A stretch of 11,278 nucleotides of DNA from Pseudomonadota bacterium (GCA_021805275.1 JAJZFQ010000155.1:1-11278); one strand, 5' to 3'. Numbered from the stretch's first letter, positions 1 to 9,420 are shown. Made by a program: numbers and translations. The notes: generated by a model not told the origin, from the letters alone.

Positions 1-307
1 GTATGGACACGAATGCCAGGAACAGGATCCAGGTCCAGATCTTCCCGACGAAGTCGCCGTGGCTGACGTGAGTCATGTGCACCAGGGCGCCCGAATTCGG
101 GAACATCGTCGCGAGTTCGGCAAACACGAACGCCAGGAAGAGGATCGAGACCGCACCGATAATCCAGGACCACACACTACGCGGCCCGGCCTGCGTCGCA
201 GCGTGCAACGCGCCGAACAGCCATCCCGAGCCAATAATACTGCCGAGACTGGCATACAGAAGACCAATCAATCCTGCATCGCGCCTGAGCTTTGCGGGGC
301 CTGCCAT
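1..307 (-). CDS. APC-family amino-acid permease, N-terminal part (cut by window edge)
   Basis: This is an inner-membrane amino-acid transporter of the APC superfamily; its substrate cannot be read from this fragment. About 102 residues are visible from the ATG at 307, and the frame runs open to base 1. After a short basic start (MAGPAKLRRD), helix 1 contains the broken-helix signature GSIIGSGWLFG. Helix 2 is WSWIIGAVSILFLAFVFAEL, followed by the loop MFPNSGALVHMTHVSHG and the start of helix 3. The motif of small residues in helix 1 is where APC carriers bind the substrate backbone. The GSGWLFG and SHG segments recall the bacterial aspartate/proton symporter subgroup, but that is a weak hint. 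A GAGG Shine-Dalgarno (315-318) lies 7 nt before the ATG. The gene follows the prolyl oligopeptidase gene on the same strand after about 160 bp. Confidence 0.85.
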   Translation of the reverse strand, partial: MAGPAKLRRDAGLIGLLYASLGSIIGSGWLFGALHAATQAGPRSVWSWIIGAVSILFLAFVFAELATMFPNSGALVHMTHVSHGDFVGKIWTWILFLAFVSI

Positions 308-407
308 GAGTGCACCTCAAACTGATGGATGGAGTCGCGAACAGTCGTTCACGCCCCATCGGCCGATATACGAATCGTCGTCAAACGCTCTGTGCCGCAC
401 CCTCTAC

Positions 408-446
408 GCCGTACCGCCACCGGCAGGACACCGGGAGCGGTACGGC
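408..446. repeat. Perfect 10-bp inverted repeat between oligopeptidase and permease genes
   Basis: The arms GCCGTACCGC (408-417) and GCGGTACGGC (437-446) are exact reverse complements separated by 19 nt. Inside the loop, CCGG at 420-423 can pair with CCGG at 431-434, giving a second stacked stem. The structure starts 20 bp past the stop codon of the oligopeptidase gene, where a terminator or 3' end stabiliser is expected. There is no T-run after the stem on either strand, so it is not a standard intrinsic terminator. It could instead mark a processed 3' end or a regulator site ahead of the permease. Confidence 0.5.
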
Positions 447-466
447 ACGAGCGGATGGGGAGCAAT

Positions 467-2656
467 TCAGTGCGCCGCTGACGAAGCCGTGGATTTGAGC
501 AGGGCCGCAGGCACCTGCTTGATGCCGAGATTGTAGGCCTCGAATCCCCAGACGTCCGCCGATTGAGCGATCTGCTTGTCGAGCGGCATGTAAATATGAC
601 TGGTCGCACCCGTGGTGTGCAGCAGAATCGGGTTGGCACAGGCTTGTGCATGCTGCATCGCAGCCGTGAACTTGAACTCGTGCATCGGCACCACCCGGTC
701 GTCGTCCCACGAAGTCGTGATCAACGTGGGCGGATAACAGGTGCCCTGCTTCACGTTCTGCAGCGGCGAGTAGGCGTACAGCCACTTAAATGCTTTGGGG
801 TTGCTCGACAAGCCGTATTCTGGCGCCCAGAGCGCACCGCCGGAGAAGTCCTGATAGCGAAGCATATCGAGCACACCGTGGCCGATATACGCCGCGCCGA
901 ACAGCTTGGGCCGTTGCGTGATCGACGCGCCGGTCAGCAACCCGCCATTCGAGTAGCCCTGGATACCCAGATGCGGCGTTGAGGTGTAACCACTCTTGAT
1001 CAGGTACTTCGCCGCCCAGGCGAAATCATTGAACACGTTTTGTTTGTTGCCCAGCATCCCCGCCCGGTGCCACTTCTGCCCATAGACTCCACCACCGCGT
1101 ATGTTCGGAACAGCATAGATGCCGCCGAGTTCCAGCCAAACCGGCAGCATAGGATTGAAATACGGCGTGATCGTGATATCGAACCCGCCGTAGCCGTACA
1201 GGATGGTCGGGTTGTGTCCGTCGAGCTTAACTCCGCGTGCCGAAACGATGAACATGGGCACCCGGGTGCCGTCTTTGGAATCATAGAAGACTTGACGAAC
1301 TTCGTAGGGCGCGGCGTTGAAGTTTACCTTCGGTTTGAACACGGTTGTCGTGGTGCCGTCACGTACCTCGTAGCGGTAGATGCGCTCCGGATACAGAAAC
1401 GACGTGAAGCCGTAGTAAATTGCGGGCGAATCCATGCGCGCCGAAACCGACGTGACGGTACCAAGCGTCGGCAGCGACACCGAGCGCAATTTCTTCCCAT
1501 TCAGGTCATAGAGACGCAGCCGGCTGGTCGCCACCACCTCTGCATCGACCAGCAAATGTCCGGCGGCGAGCGCCGCGCCCTGGATGACGCCTTTGCCCTG
1601 CGGCACAACCGTTCGCCAGTGAGCAGGCGCCGGGTTGCGCAGATCCGTAGCCACGATGCGTCCCCGCGGCGCATCCAGGGTCGTCTGCAGGTACACCGTG
1701 CGGCCCAAGACACCGACGAAGGCATATTCGGCATCGTTCTTCGTGTAGAGCGGCCGAAGCCGCGCGGTTACATTCGGCCGGCGCGGATTGCCGAGATTCG
1801 CAACGTAAAGTTCATTGCGCGTCGAGGTCCCGTTGACAAGCGTCACGAACAGGTAATGACCGCTCTCACTCACCTGCCCCTCGATGATCCAGCGCGGCAA
1901 ATCAGGCCGCCGGTAGATCAATTTGTCGTCGCGCTGGGGCGTACCGAGCGAATGAAAATAGAGCGCTTGATTCACGACTGCGTCGTTGATTCGATCGTTC
2001 TTCGGCGGCTTCGGGTAGCGCGAATAGAAGAATCCGTTGTCTCCGTTCGTCCACGAAATGTTTGAAAATTTCACCCACCGCACTGCATCGGGCAGCGTCT
2101 TGCCGGTCGCAACGTTCATGACGTGGACCGTCTCCCAGTCCGAGCCACCCTTGGACAACGCGTAGGCGAGATATTTTCCATCTGGCGATGGCTCGAAGTC
2201 CGCCAGCGCGACCGATCCATTCGGCGAGAGCTTGTTCGGGTCGATCAGTATCCGTGGCTTGCTCGTCGGCGCGTCCTGAACGTAGAGGACCGACTGATTC
2301 TGCAGCCCGGAGTTTCGCCGAAAGAATATCCGAGATCCTGCAACCTGCACCGGTGTCGTTTCTTTAGCGTAATTTGCCAGCTGCGTCAGTCGCTGCTTGA
2401 TCCATCCGCGCACCGGAATTTTGGCGAGATAGGCATTCGTCAGCCGGTTCTCCGCCTGCACCCAGCGATGCAGCGCCGGGCTCTTCATATTCTCCATCCA
2501 CTGATATGGGGCCGGCACACGTGTTCCGAAATACACATCGACGGTCTTGTCTCGTCGCGCCTGCGGGTAGTGCAGAGAGGACGGGTGCATCGCGTGCGAA
2601 CTCGAGCAGGCCGCAAGCAGGATGGACAGAAACGCACCGGAAATCACAGCTTTCAT
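467..2656 (-). CDS. Prolyl oligopeptidase family (S9A) serine peptidase, lipoprotein
   Basis: It is predicted to cleave short peptides after proline at the cell envelope. The 729-residue protein starts with a lipoprotein signal, MKAVISGAFLSILLAAC, with lipobox LAAC and lipidated Cys17; the following Ser does not suggest inner-membrane retention. Residues ~27-440 form the N-terminal cap and beta-propeller, and ~445-720 the alpha/beta-hydrolase domain. The oxyanion region YGYGGFDITITPYF is at 487-500, followed by RGGGVYGQKWHRAG at 520-533. The nucleophile is Ser569 in GYSNGG. Trp610 (LWAPEYG) matches the Trp that stacks on the P1 proline. The catalytic Asp is probably Asp652, with Arg654 as the substrate-binding Arg (DDDRVVP). 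The His is probably His687 in GATSHIYMP. Most family members have GGSNGG and AGHGAGK at these places, so both motifs are divergent. Length is normal for S9A (about 700). No strong Shine-Dalgarno precedes the ATG, but the signal peptide fixes the start. It diverges from glpK. Confidence 0.93.
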   Translation of the reverse strand: MKAVISGAFLSILLAACSSSHAMHPSSLHYPQARRDKTVDVYFGTRVPAPYQWMENMKSPALHRWVQAENRLTNAYLAKIPVRGWIKQRLTQLANYAKETTPVQVAGSRIFFRRNSGLQNQSVLYVQDAPTSKPRILIDPNKLSPNGSVALADFEPSPDGKYLAYALSKGGSDWETVHVMNVATGKTLPDAVRWVKFSNISWTNGDNGFFYSRYPKPPKNDRINDAVVNQALYFHSLGTPQRDDKLIYRRPDLPRWIIEGQVSESGHYLFVTLVNGTSTRNELYVANLGNPRRPNVTARLRPLYTKNDAEYAFVGVLGRTVYLQTTLDAPRGRIVATDLRNPAPAHWRTVVPQGKGVIQGAALAAGHLLVDAEVVATSRLRLYDLNGKKLRSVSLPTLGTVTSVSARMDSPAIYYGFTSFLYPERIYRYEVRDGTTTTVFKPKVNFNAAPYEVRQVFYDSKDGTRVPMFIVSARGVKLDGHNPTILYGYGGFDITITPYFNPMLPVWLELGGIYAVPNIRGGGVYGQKWHRAGMLGNKQNVFNDFAWAAKYLIKSGYTSTPHLGIQGYSNGGLLTGASITQRPKLFGAAYIGHGVLDMLRYQDFSGGALWAPEYGLSSNPKAFKWLYAYSPLQNVKQGTCYPPTLITTSWDDDRVVPMHEFKFTAAMQHAQACANPILLHTTGATSHIYMPLDKQIAQSADVWGFEAYNLGIKQVPAALLKSTASSAAH

Positions 2657-2837
2657 TTATTGATGGCCCCAGTGTCTGCTGCAAGCCAACGATGATAGCA
2701 CAGCCTGTTCACGCATCGGCGCTTCGGGTTGGATCGGGCCATCGGCGCGCTCGTACGGCGTCCCGGCGCGCATGTGTTCCGGAATCACACGAGTAGGCAA
2801 CGCCAGAAGCGCCGCGCACATCCGGGCGCTGGGTTGG

Positions 2838-2866
2838 TTGACGTTCGACGAAAGGTTATTTAGCGT
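2838..2866 (+). promoter_or_regulatory. Possible sigma-70 promoter of glpK with TTCG/CGAA palindrome
   Basis: TTGACG (2838-2843) matches five of six -35 consensus bases and stands 17 bp before TAGCGT (2861-2866), which matches only three of six -10 bases. The spacer contains the odd palindrome TTCGACGAA (2844-2852). DeoR-type repressors such as GlpR commonly contact TTCG/CGAA elements, and a site between -35 and -10 would suit repression. Both the weak -10 and the short palindrome could be chance in GC-rich DNA. The remainder of the 247-bp region (2657-2903) shows no gene, no convincing terminator, and no promoter that I trust for the oligopeptidase gene. Confidence 0.3.
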
Positions 2867-2891
2867 GCGCAAGCAGTACATCACGTTGGGG

Positions 2892-2896
2892 GGAGG
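2892..2896 (+). promoter_or_regulatory. Ribosome binding site deciding the glpK start
   Basis: GGAGG sits 7 nt before the ATG at 2904, within a longer purine run (GGGGGGAGGA). The open frame extends upstream to 2772, but that extension lacks family similarity and a ribosome site. The DQGT phosphate-binding motif lies 10 residues after the ATG at 2904, as in other glycerol kinases. Confidence 0.85.
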
Positions 2897-2903
2897 ACTT
2901 CGC

Positions 2904-4397
2904 ATGAATCCTGAGGGCGCGCTGCTGGCAGTCGACCAGGGCACGAGCTCAAGCCGTGCCATTGCATTCACCCCCTCGGGCGAGATCCTCGAGGTTGCAC
3001 AGCACGCCTTTGGGCAGATCTATCCGCGCCCGGGATGGGTCGAGCAGGATCCGGAAATCATCATCGCGACGGCATTGAAGTCGATGCACGAGGTCGTCAC
3101 TCGCCTGCGCCAGCGCAGCATTGAGGTCATCGCAATCGGCTTGACTAATCAACGGGAGACGACCGTTGCATGGAGCCGCCGTACCGGCTTCGCGATATAC
3201 AACGCGATCAGCTGGCAGGACCGTAGAACTGAGGACCTGTGCCACCAGCTTGCCGCGCAGGGCGAAGAAGAGCGGCTCGCGACGAGGACTGGCCTGCGGC
3301 TGGATCCGTATTTTTCCGCAGGCAAGATGAGCTGGATTCTGGATAACGTTCCAGAGGCGCGCGCGATGGCCAACCGCGGCGAACTCGCGCTCGGCACCAT
3401 CGACTCGTTTCTGATTTCCCGCCTGGCGCGCACTGCGCCTCACATGACCGACGCGTCGAATGCAAGCAGGACCGCACTCTATGACATCCGCATCGGTCGC
3501 TGGGATGCAGAGCTGTGCAGCCTGTTCAGCGTGCCAATCGATTGTCTAGCGGAGGTCCGCGACTGTGCGGGCGAATTCGCAATGACCGACCCGGCAGTGC
3601 TCGGTGCCCGAATTCCGATCACGGGAGTCGCTGGCGACCAGCAAGCCGCCCTGATTGGCCAGGCGGCGCTCCACGAGGGGGACGTGAAGGGCACCTACGG
3701 CACGGGCGCGTTCTTGATGCTCAATACCGGCGAGCATTTCGTCCGTTCCACCCGACGGCTTCTGACCACCATCGCATATCGAATTGGGGGCCGCACGACT
3801 TATGCACTCGAGGGCTCCATCCTTTCAGCCGGTGCGACCATTCAGTGGTTGCGCGATGGCCTCGGATTGTTCCATCGCCTTGAGGATATCGAACCATTGG
3901 CGAATTCGACACCGGACAGCGCCGGCGTATATCTGGTCCCGGCGTTCGCGGGGCTGGGCGCGCCGTATTGGGAGCTCGGCGCGCGCGGCGCGATCGTGGG
4001 CCTGACGCGTTCCAGTAACCGCGCACACCTGGCACGCGCCGGACTGGATAGCGCCGTCTTTCAGACCCGCGATCTCCTGGACGCGATGCGCGTCGATGGC
4101 GTGACGCCTGCCGCATTAAAAGTTGACGGCGGAATGACTCGAAATGCGCTGCTTCTGCAGCGTCTTGCCGATATCCTGGAGATTCCGATCCAGCGACCAC
4201 GAAACGTGGAAGCGACCGCTTGGGGGGCTGCGTGCCTCGCGGGCCTTGGGGCGGGCGTCTATCGCTCTCTTCATGAAACAGAGGCACTGTGGCGCCCTGA
4301 AACCACTTTCATGCCGCAACTCGACACCGAAACCCGACAACGCGAACTTGATGGGTGGCGCGCTGCACTCCGAGCCGTGCTAAGTCGAGGACAGTGA
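2904..4397 (+). CDS. glpK: Glycerol kinase
   Basis: This cytoplasmic FGGY-family enzyme phosphorylates glycerol with ATP to sn-glycerol 3-phosphate, the first committed step of glycerol use. The 497 residues match the usual length (E. coli 502). Visible signatures are DQGTSSSRA (11-19), NQRETT (82-87) with glycerol contacts Arg84 and Glu85, Trp104 in AISWQDRR, Tyr136 in DPYFSAGK, and the catalytic base Asp245 in GVAGDQQAAL. The C-terminal ATP domain has YGTGAF (265-270), GLGAPYW (350-356), KVDGGMTRN (406-414) and ATAWGAACLAG (437-447). Gly234 and Arg236 of the fructose-1,6-bisphosphate site are present, but the enterobacterial GGKGGT loop is not. At the C-terminus, PQLDTETR stands where E. 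coli has the IIAGlc and zinc contacts PGIETTER, so PTS control by that route looks unlikely. It converges on glpD, its pathway partner, leaving 22 bp between the stops. No glpF or glpR is nearby. Confidence 0.97.
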   Translation: MNPEGALLAVDQGTSSSRAIAFTPSGEILEVAQHAFGQIYPRPGWVEQDPEIIIATALKSMHEVVTRLRQRSIEVIAIGLTNQRETTVAWSRRTGFAIYNAISWQDRRTEDLCHQLAAQGEEERLATRTGLRLDPYFSAGKMSWILDNVPEARAMANRGELALGTIDSFLISRLARTAPHMTDASNASRTALYDIRIGRWDAELCSLFSVPIDCLAEVRDCAGEFAMTDPAVLGARIPITGVAGDQQAALIGQAALHEGDVKGTYGTGAFLMLNTGEHFVRSTRRLLTTIAYRIGGRTTYALEGSILSAGATIQWLRDGLGLFHRLEDIEPLANSTPDSAGVYLVPAFAGLGAPYWELGARGAIVGLTRSSNRAHLARAGLDSAVFQTRDLLDAMRVDGVTPAALKVDGGMTRNALLLQRLADILEIPIQRPRNVEATAWGAACLAGLGAGVYRSLHETEALWRPETTFMPQLDTETRQRELDGWRAALRAVLSRGQ

Positions 4398-4419
4398 GCA
4401 TTCGCAACCAGTACTGGAA

Positions 4420-5958
4420 TCACCGATTCGCTGGCGACTTCCGTCGATTCGCATTCCCCAACCATTCCTCAACGCGTTGCGTGTCTGCGGAACTCGCGTA
4501 CAGGCCCAACTTGGTTCGCCGCCACAGCACGTCATCTGCGGTGCGGGCCCACTCTGCGTCAGCTAAATATTGAAGTTCCGCCTCATGCAGTCCTGGCATC
4601 ACCTCGCCCCCGAGATCCGCCGCGCTGTGCGCTGAACCCATGATGCGCTCGATTCTCGTGCCATACGTTCTGCACATTCTGCGAATCATGGATGGTGACA
4701 CGAACGGATAGCGCGCCGCCTGTTCAGTCGCAAATCGCTCAATGTCCCGGCCTGGAAGATCTCCGCCCGGCAGTGTAGCCGCTCCGGTCCAAGAACTCCC
4801 CGTCCGTCCCAGCCGCGGCAACAGTTGCGCTAGCGCATGCTCGGCAAGTCGCCGGTAGGTCGTCAGCTTCCCGCCGAACACAGAGAGAATGGGCGCGGAG
4901 TTCTCCGGCGCATCGAGGTCGAACACGTAATCGCGCGTCACCGTCGAAGCGCTGATGCTGCCATCGTCATACAGCGGGCGCACGCCAGCATAACGCCAGA
5001 CCACTTGCTCGACTTTTGGGGAAGTGCGCAAGTATTGCGCCGCGGTGTGACACAGATACTCGAGTTCGTTCATGCTCGGGGCTACTTCGATTGGATCGCC
5101 GTCGTAGGATTCTTCCGTAGTTCCGATCAGTGTGAAGTCATCTTGATACGGTATGACAAAGATCACACGACCGTCGCCGCCCTGGAGGGTGTAGGCATGT
5201 GCACCCTCGTAGAGGCGTGGCACGACCATGTGACTGCCCTTGATGAGCCGGAGCGTCCGGTGGTGCGAAATCCCCGAGTTCCGCAGGACCATCTCGACCC
5301 ACGGACCTGCTGCGTTGATTAAGGCACGCGCGCAAACGCGCTGCCTGACGCCCTGGCCGGAGTCGATATCGATGCGCCACAAGTCACTTTCGCGCAGAGC
5401 GCTTACCAGCACCCATCCCGTGAGAATACGAGCGCCGCGCTCCTGCGCATCGATGGCATTTGTGACGACGAGTCGTGCATCATCGACCGAGCAATCGGAA
5501 TACTCGAAGGCGACGCGGATCTGCTCGTGCAGCGGACTCAGGGCCGCGTTGCGGGTACGGCGCAGCGTGCGTGTCGGCTCAAGAAATCTCCGCGTGCCAA
5601 TATGATCGTACAGAAACAATCCAGCGCGCAGCATCCATGCGGGCCGCATTCCAGAGCGCACCGGAAGTACGAACCGTAGCGGGTGCACAATGTGTGGCGC
5701 GGCCGCCCAGAGGACTTCCCGCTCGTTCAGGCTCTCGCGCACCAGCCTAAATTCGCTGTGCTCAAGATAGCGCAACCCGCCATGAATGAGCTTAGAAGAA
5801 GCCGATGATGTTGCACCGGCAAGGTCGTTCCGTTCGACCAGCAGCACTGAAAGTCCGCGTCCGACCGCGTCACGCGCGATACCCACACCGTTCACGCCAC
5901 CGCCAACGACGACGAGATCGTAGATCTCGCCGCTTTCCGGCACTACAGTCATGGGCAC
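4420..5958 (-). CDS. glpD: Aerobic glycerol-3-phosphate dehydrogenase (FAD, quinone-linked)
   Basis: It oxidises sn-glycerol 3-phosphate to dihydroxyacetone phosphate at the inner face of the cytoplasmic membrane and passes electrons to quinone. The 512 residues compare with 501 in E. coli. The FAD dinucleotide fold is at 12-43 (DLVVVGGGVNGVGIARDA...VLLVER, glycines 19-21 and 24). It is followed by the family block ATSSASSKLIHGGLRYLEH (49-67), FEYSDCSVDDARLV (151-164), AAGPWV (216-221), LIKGSHMVVPR (238-248), VIPYQDDFTLIGTTE (268-282), GVRPLYDD (325-332), TRDY (341-344) and SVFGGKLTTYR (359-369). The C-terminal cap ends with ADDVLWRRTKLG. A GTG at 5958 is preferred because GGAGG (5966-5970) lies 7 nt before it; the in-frame ATG at 5952 would leave 13 nt. 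rhtA lies 91 bp upstream on the same strand, so cotranscription is possible. I see no clear promoter in that gap. Confidence 0.97.
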   Translation of the reverse strand: MPMTVVPESGEIYDLVVVGGGVNGVGIARDAVGRGLSVLLVERNDLAGATSSASSKLIHGGLRYLEHSEFRLVRESLNEREVLWAAAPHIVHPLRFVLPVRSGMRPAWMLRAGLFLYDHIGTRRFLEPTRTLRRTRNAALSPLHEQIRVAFEYSDCSVDDARLVVTNAIDAQERGARILTGWVLVSALRESDLWRIDIDSGQGVRQRVCARALINAAGPWVEMVLRNSGISHHRTLRLIKGSHMVVPRLYEGAHAYTLQGGDGRVIFVIPYQDDFTLIGTTEESYDGDPIEVAPSMNELEYLCHTAAQYLRTSPKVEQVVWRYAGVRPLYDDGSISASTVTRDYVFDLDAPENSAPILSVFGGKLTTYRRLAEHALAQLLPRLGRTGSSWTGAATLPGGDLPGRDIERFATEQAARYPFVSPSMIRRMCRTYGTRIERIMGSAHSAADLGGEVMPGLHEAELQYLADAEWARTADDVLWRRTKLGLYASSADTQRVEEWLGNANRRKSPANR

Positions 5959-5965
5959 CGTACAC

Positions 5966-5970
5966 CCTCC
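5966..5970 (-). promoter_or_regulatory. Ribosome binding site favouring a GTG start for glpD
   Basis: On the minus strand GGAGG lies 7 nt before GTG (5958) and 13 nt before the next in-frame ATG (5952). Spacing therefore favours the GTG start; the protein difference is two residues. Confidence 0.65.
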
Positions 5971-6049
5971 GCCCGCGCTATACCTGAGAACTCATGATAG
6001 AGCCGACGGCGTAATTCGTGCGACATCCGTTCGGTTCCGCGGCGGCAGT

Positions 6050-6931
6050 TCAGTCCGGAACCGGCGCGGGAACGTGCGGGCTCGCCGTCGTCGTAGCGCC
6101 GAGGGAAGCCACGATCACGAGCACGATGGCTCCGTACTGTTCCCCTGTTAGCGACTCGCCAAGAAAAATCAGGCCCGAAAGCGCCGCAATAGCAGGTTCG
6201 AGGCTCATCAACACACCAAATGTTCGGGTCGGTAGACGCGTGAGCGCCGTCATCTCCAGCGTATAGGGCAGTGCGGTCGATAGAACCGCCACGGCTAGTC
6301 CGGGCAAGAGAACCTGCGGAGTAAAGAGGTTCGGCCGCGCGTGCATCAGGCCAAAGGGCACAATTAAAGCGGCCGAGATCAAACTCCCGAGCGCCACGCC
6401 TTGCGTGCCCAGGTGATACCCAACCCTCTGGCCAAAGACGATATAGAGTGCCCAGCAGCTGCCCGCGCCGAGGGCGAACAGTGCCCCCGTGAGATTCGCC
6501 TGGCGAACTTGCGAGAATATGGGCAAGAGAAGCGTGAATCCCACAGTAGCGATCAGAACCCAGAGGAAGTCGATGGGGCGCCGAGATGAAAACACCGCGA
6601 CCGTCAGCGGCCCGAGAAACTCGATCGCCACAGCGACGCCGACCGGGAGGCGGTCGAGCGCCTGATAGTAGAGAAAATTCATCGTTCCGAGTGCGAGCCC
6701 ATAGGCAACGAGTGGCAGCAAGGCTTGGCGTGTCATGCGCGCCCGCCAGGGCCGCAGAACGCCACAAAGGATCAGAGTACCGAAGCCGATTCGGACCGTG
6801 ACCATTCCCACCGGCCCGGCGATGGGGAAAAGCGATTTGGCGAGCGATGCTCCGCTCTGGACTGAAACCATGGCCGCCACGACCGCAGCAATGGGCAGGA
6901 ATGAAGTCAGCGGGCGACGATGGGTTTGCAC
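6050..6931 (-). CDS. rhtA: Threonine/homoserine exporter of the drug/metabolite transporter superfamily
   Basis: This inner-membrane carrier exports threonine, homoserine and related amino acids in E. coli. The 293 residues match E. coli RhtA (295) along the whole length. Shared segments include SVQSGASLAKSLFP (23-36), VAIEFLGPLTVAVFSSRRPIDF (101-122), LTGALFALGAGSCWALYI (147-164), AVLSTALPYTLEMTALTRLPTRTFG (215-239) and LEPAIAALSGLIFLGE (244-259). Ten hydrophobic segments lie at roughly 11-28, 42-60, 70-90, 97-115, 121-138, 147-165, 178-196, 206-224, 238-257 and 265-282, in two EamA halves. The start is GTG at 6931. No in-frame alternative exists further upstream before a stop, and the next in-frame Met (21) lies inside helix 1. 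No usable Shine-Dalgarno precedes the GTG. It diverges from katG and reads toward glpD. The specificity assignment rests on similarity alone; a relative with other substrates is possible. Confidence 0.9.
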   Translation of the reverse strand: MQTHRRPLTSFLPIAAVVAAMVSVQSGASLAKSLFPIAGPVGMVTVRIGFGTLILCGVLRPWRARMTRQALLPLVAYGLALGTMNFLYYQALDRLPVGVAVAIEFLGPLTVAVFSSRRPIDFLWVLIATVGFTLLLPIFSQVRQANLTGALFALGAGSCWALYIVFGQRVGYHLGTQGVALGSLISAALIVPFGLMHARPNLFTPQVLLPGLAVAVLSTALPYTLEMTALTRLPTRTFGVLMSLEPAIAALSGLIFLGESLTGEQYGAIVLVIVASLGATTTASPHVPAPVPD

Positions 6932-6937
6932 ACCTGA

Positions 6938-6943
6938 ATTGTA
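6938..6943 (-). promoter_or_regulatory. Candidate -10 element (TACAAT) directly before rhtA
   Basis: Read on the minus strand, TACAAT matches five of six -10 consensus bases and ends 6 nt before the GTG start of rhtA. A transcript starting at the usual distance would begin at or next to the start codon, giving a leaderless mRNA. No good -35 hexamer stands 16-18 bp upstream, so the promoter is uncertain. Confidence 0.35.
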
Positions 6944-6994
6944 CCGGGCGGAGCCGGCTCGGTGCGAGGAGTTGCGGTTTCCCCCCGCGCACTC

Positions 6995-9329
<2,335 letters not shown>

Positions 9330-9357
9330 CGTCGCATGCAGGCGCGCGCCGAGGGTC

Positions 9358-9385
9358 CGGTGACCGGTCGCATGACCGGTCACCG
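9358..9385. terminator. Perfect 11-bp hairpin after katG
   Basis: CGGTGACCGGT (9358-9368) and ACCGGTCACCG (9375-9385) pair perfectly around a 6-nt loop CGCATG. The stem begins 29 bp after the katG stop, a typical terminator position between convergent genes. No T-run follows on either strand, so it may act as a 3' end stabiliser or with Rho rather than as a classical intrinsic terminator. The same bases form a 12-nt direct repeat of TGACCGGTC (9361-9369 and 9373-9381), so a protein-binding site is an alternative. Confidence 0.6.
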
Positions 9386-9390
9386 CTGAC

Positions 9391-9420
9391 GCCGTAAGAA
9401 GACGATTCTTCGCTTACGGT
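9391..9420. terminator. Second hairpin spanning the end of the patatin gene
   Basis: CCGTAA (9392-9397) pairs with TTACGG (9414-9419), and GAAG (9398-9401) pairs with CTTC (9408-9411), with a 2-nt bulge and a 6-nt loop. G9391 and T9420 could add a wobble pair. The TAA stop codon of the minus-strand patatin gene (9414-9416) lies inside the stem. Together with the hairpin at 9358-9385 it would insulate the two convergent genes. No T-run follows on either strand. Confidence 0.5.

Noticed and set aside
1040..2065. 341-codon frame on the plus strand opposite the oligopeptidase gene
   Set aside because: Arg-rich translation with no recognisable domain, fully antisense to a gene with intact catalytic motifs.
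2808..2830. AGCGCC/GGCGCT inverted repeat upstream of glpK
   Set aside because: A 6-bp GC arm with an 11-nt loop is expected by chance in DNA of this composition, and it has no T-run or other partner signal.
2772..2903. 44-residue N-terminal extension of glycerol kinase
   Set aside because: No ribosome site before 2772, no similarity to the family, and the strong GGAGG before 2904 gives the normal N-terminus.
5959..6049. Possible promoter for glpD (TATAGC or TATCAT on the minus strand)
   Set aside because: Neither -10-like hexamer has a recognisable -35 at 16-18 bp, so I could not support a promoter in this gap.
5949..6992. Long 347-codon frame on the minus strand overlapping rhtA
   Set aside because: Its translation is rich in Arg, Gly and Pro without any family motif and lies in another frame of rhtA, whose product matches RhtA end to end. 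It is a shadow of high-GC coding DNA.
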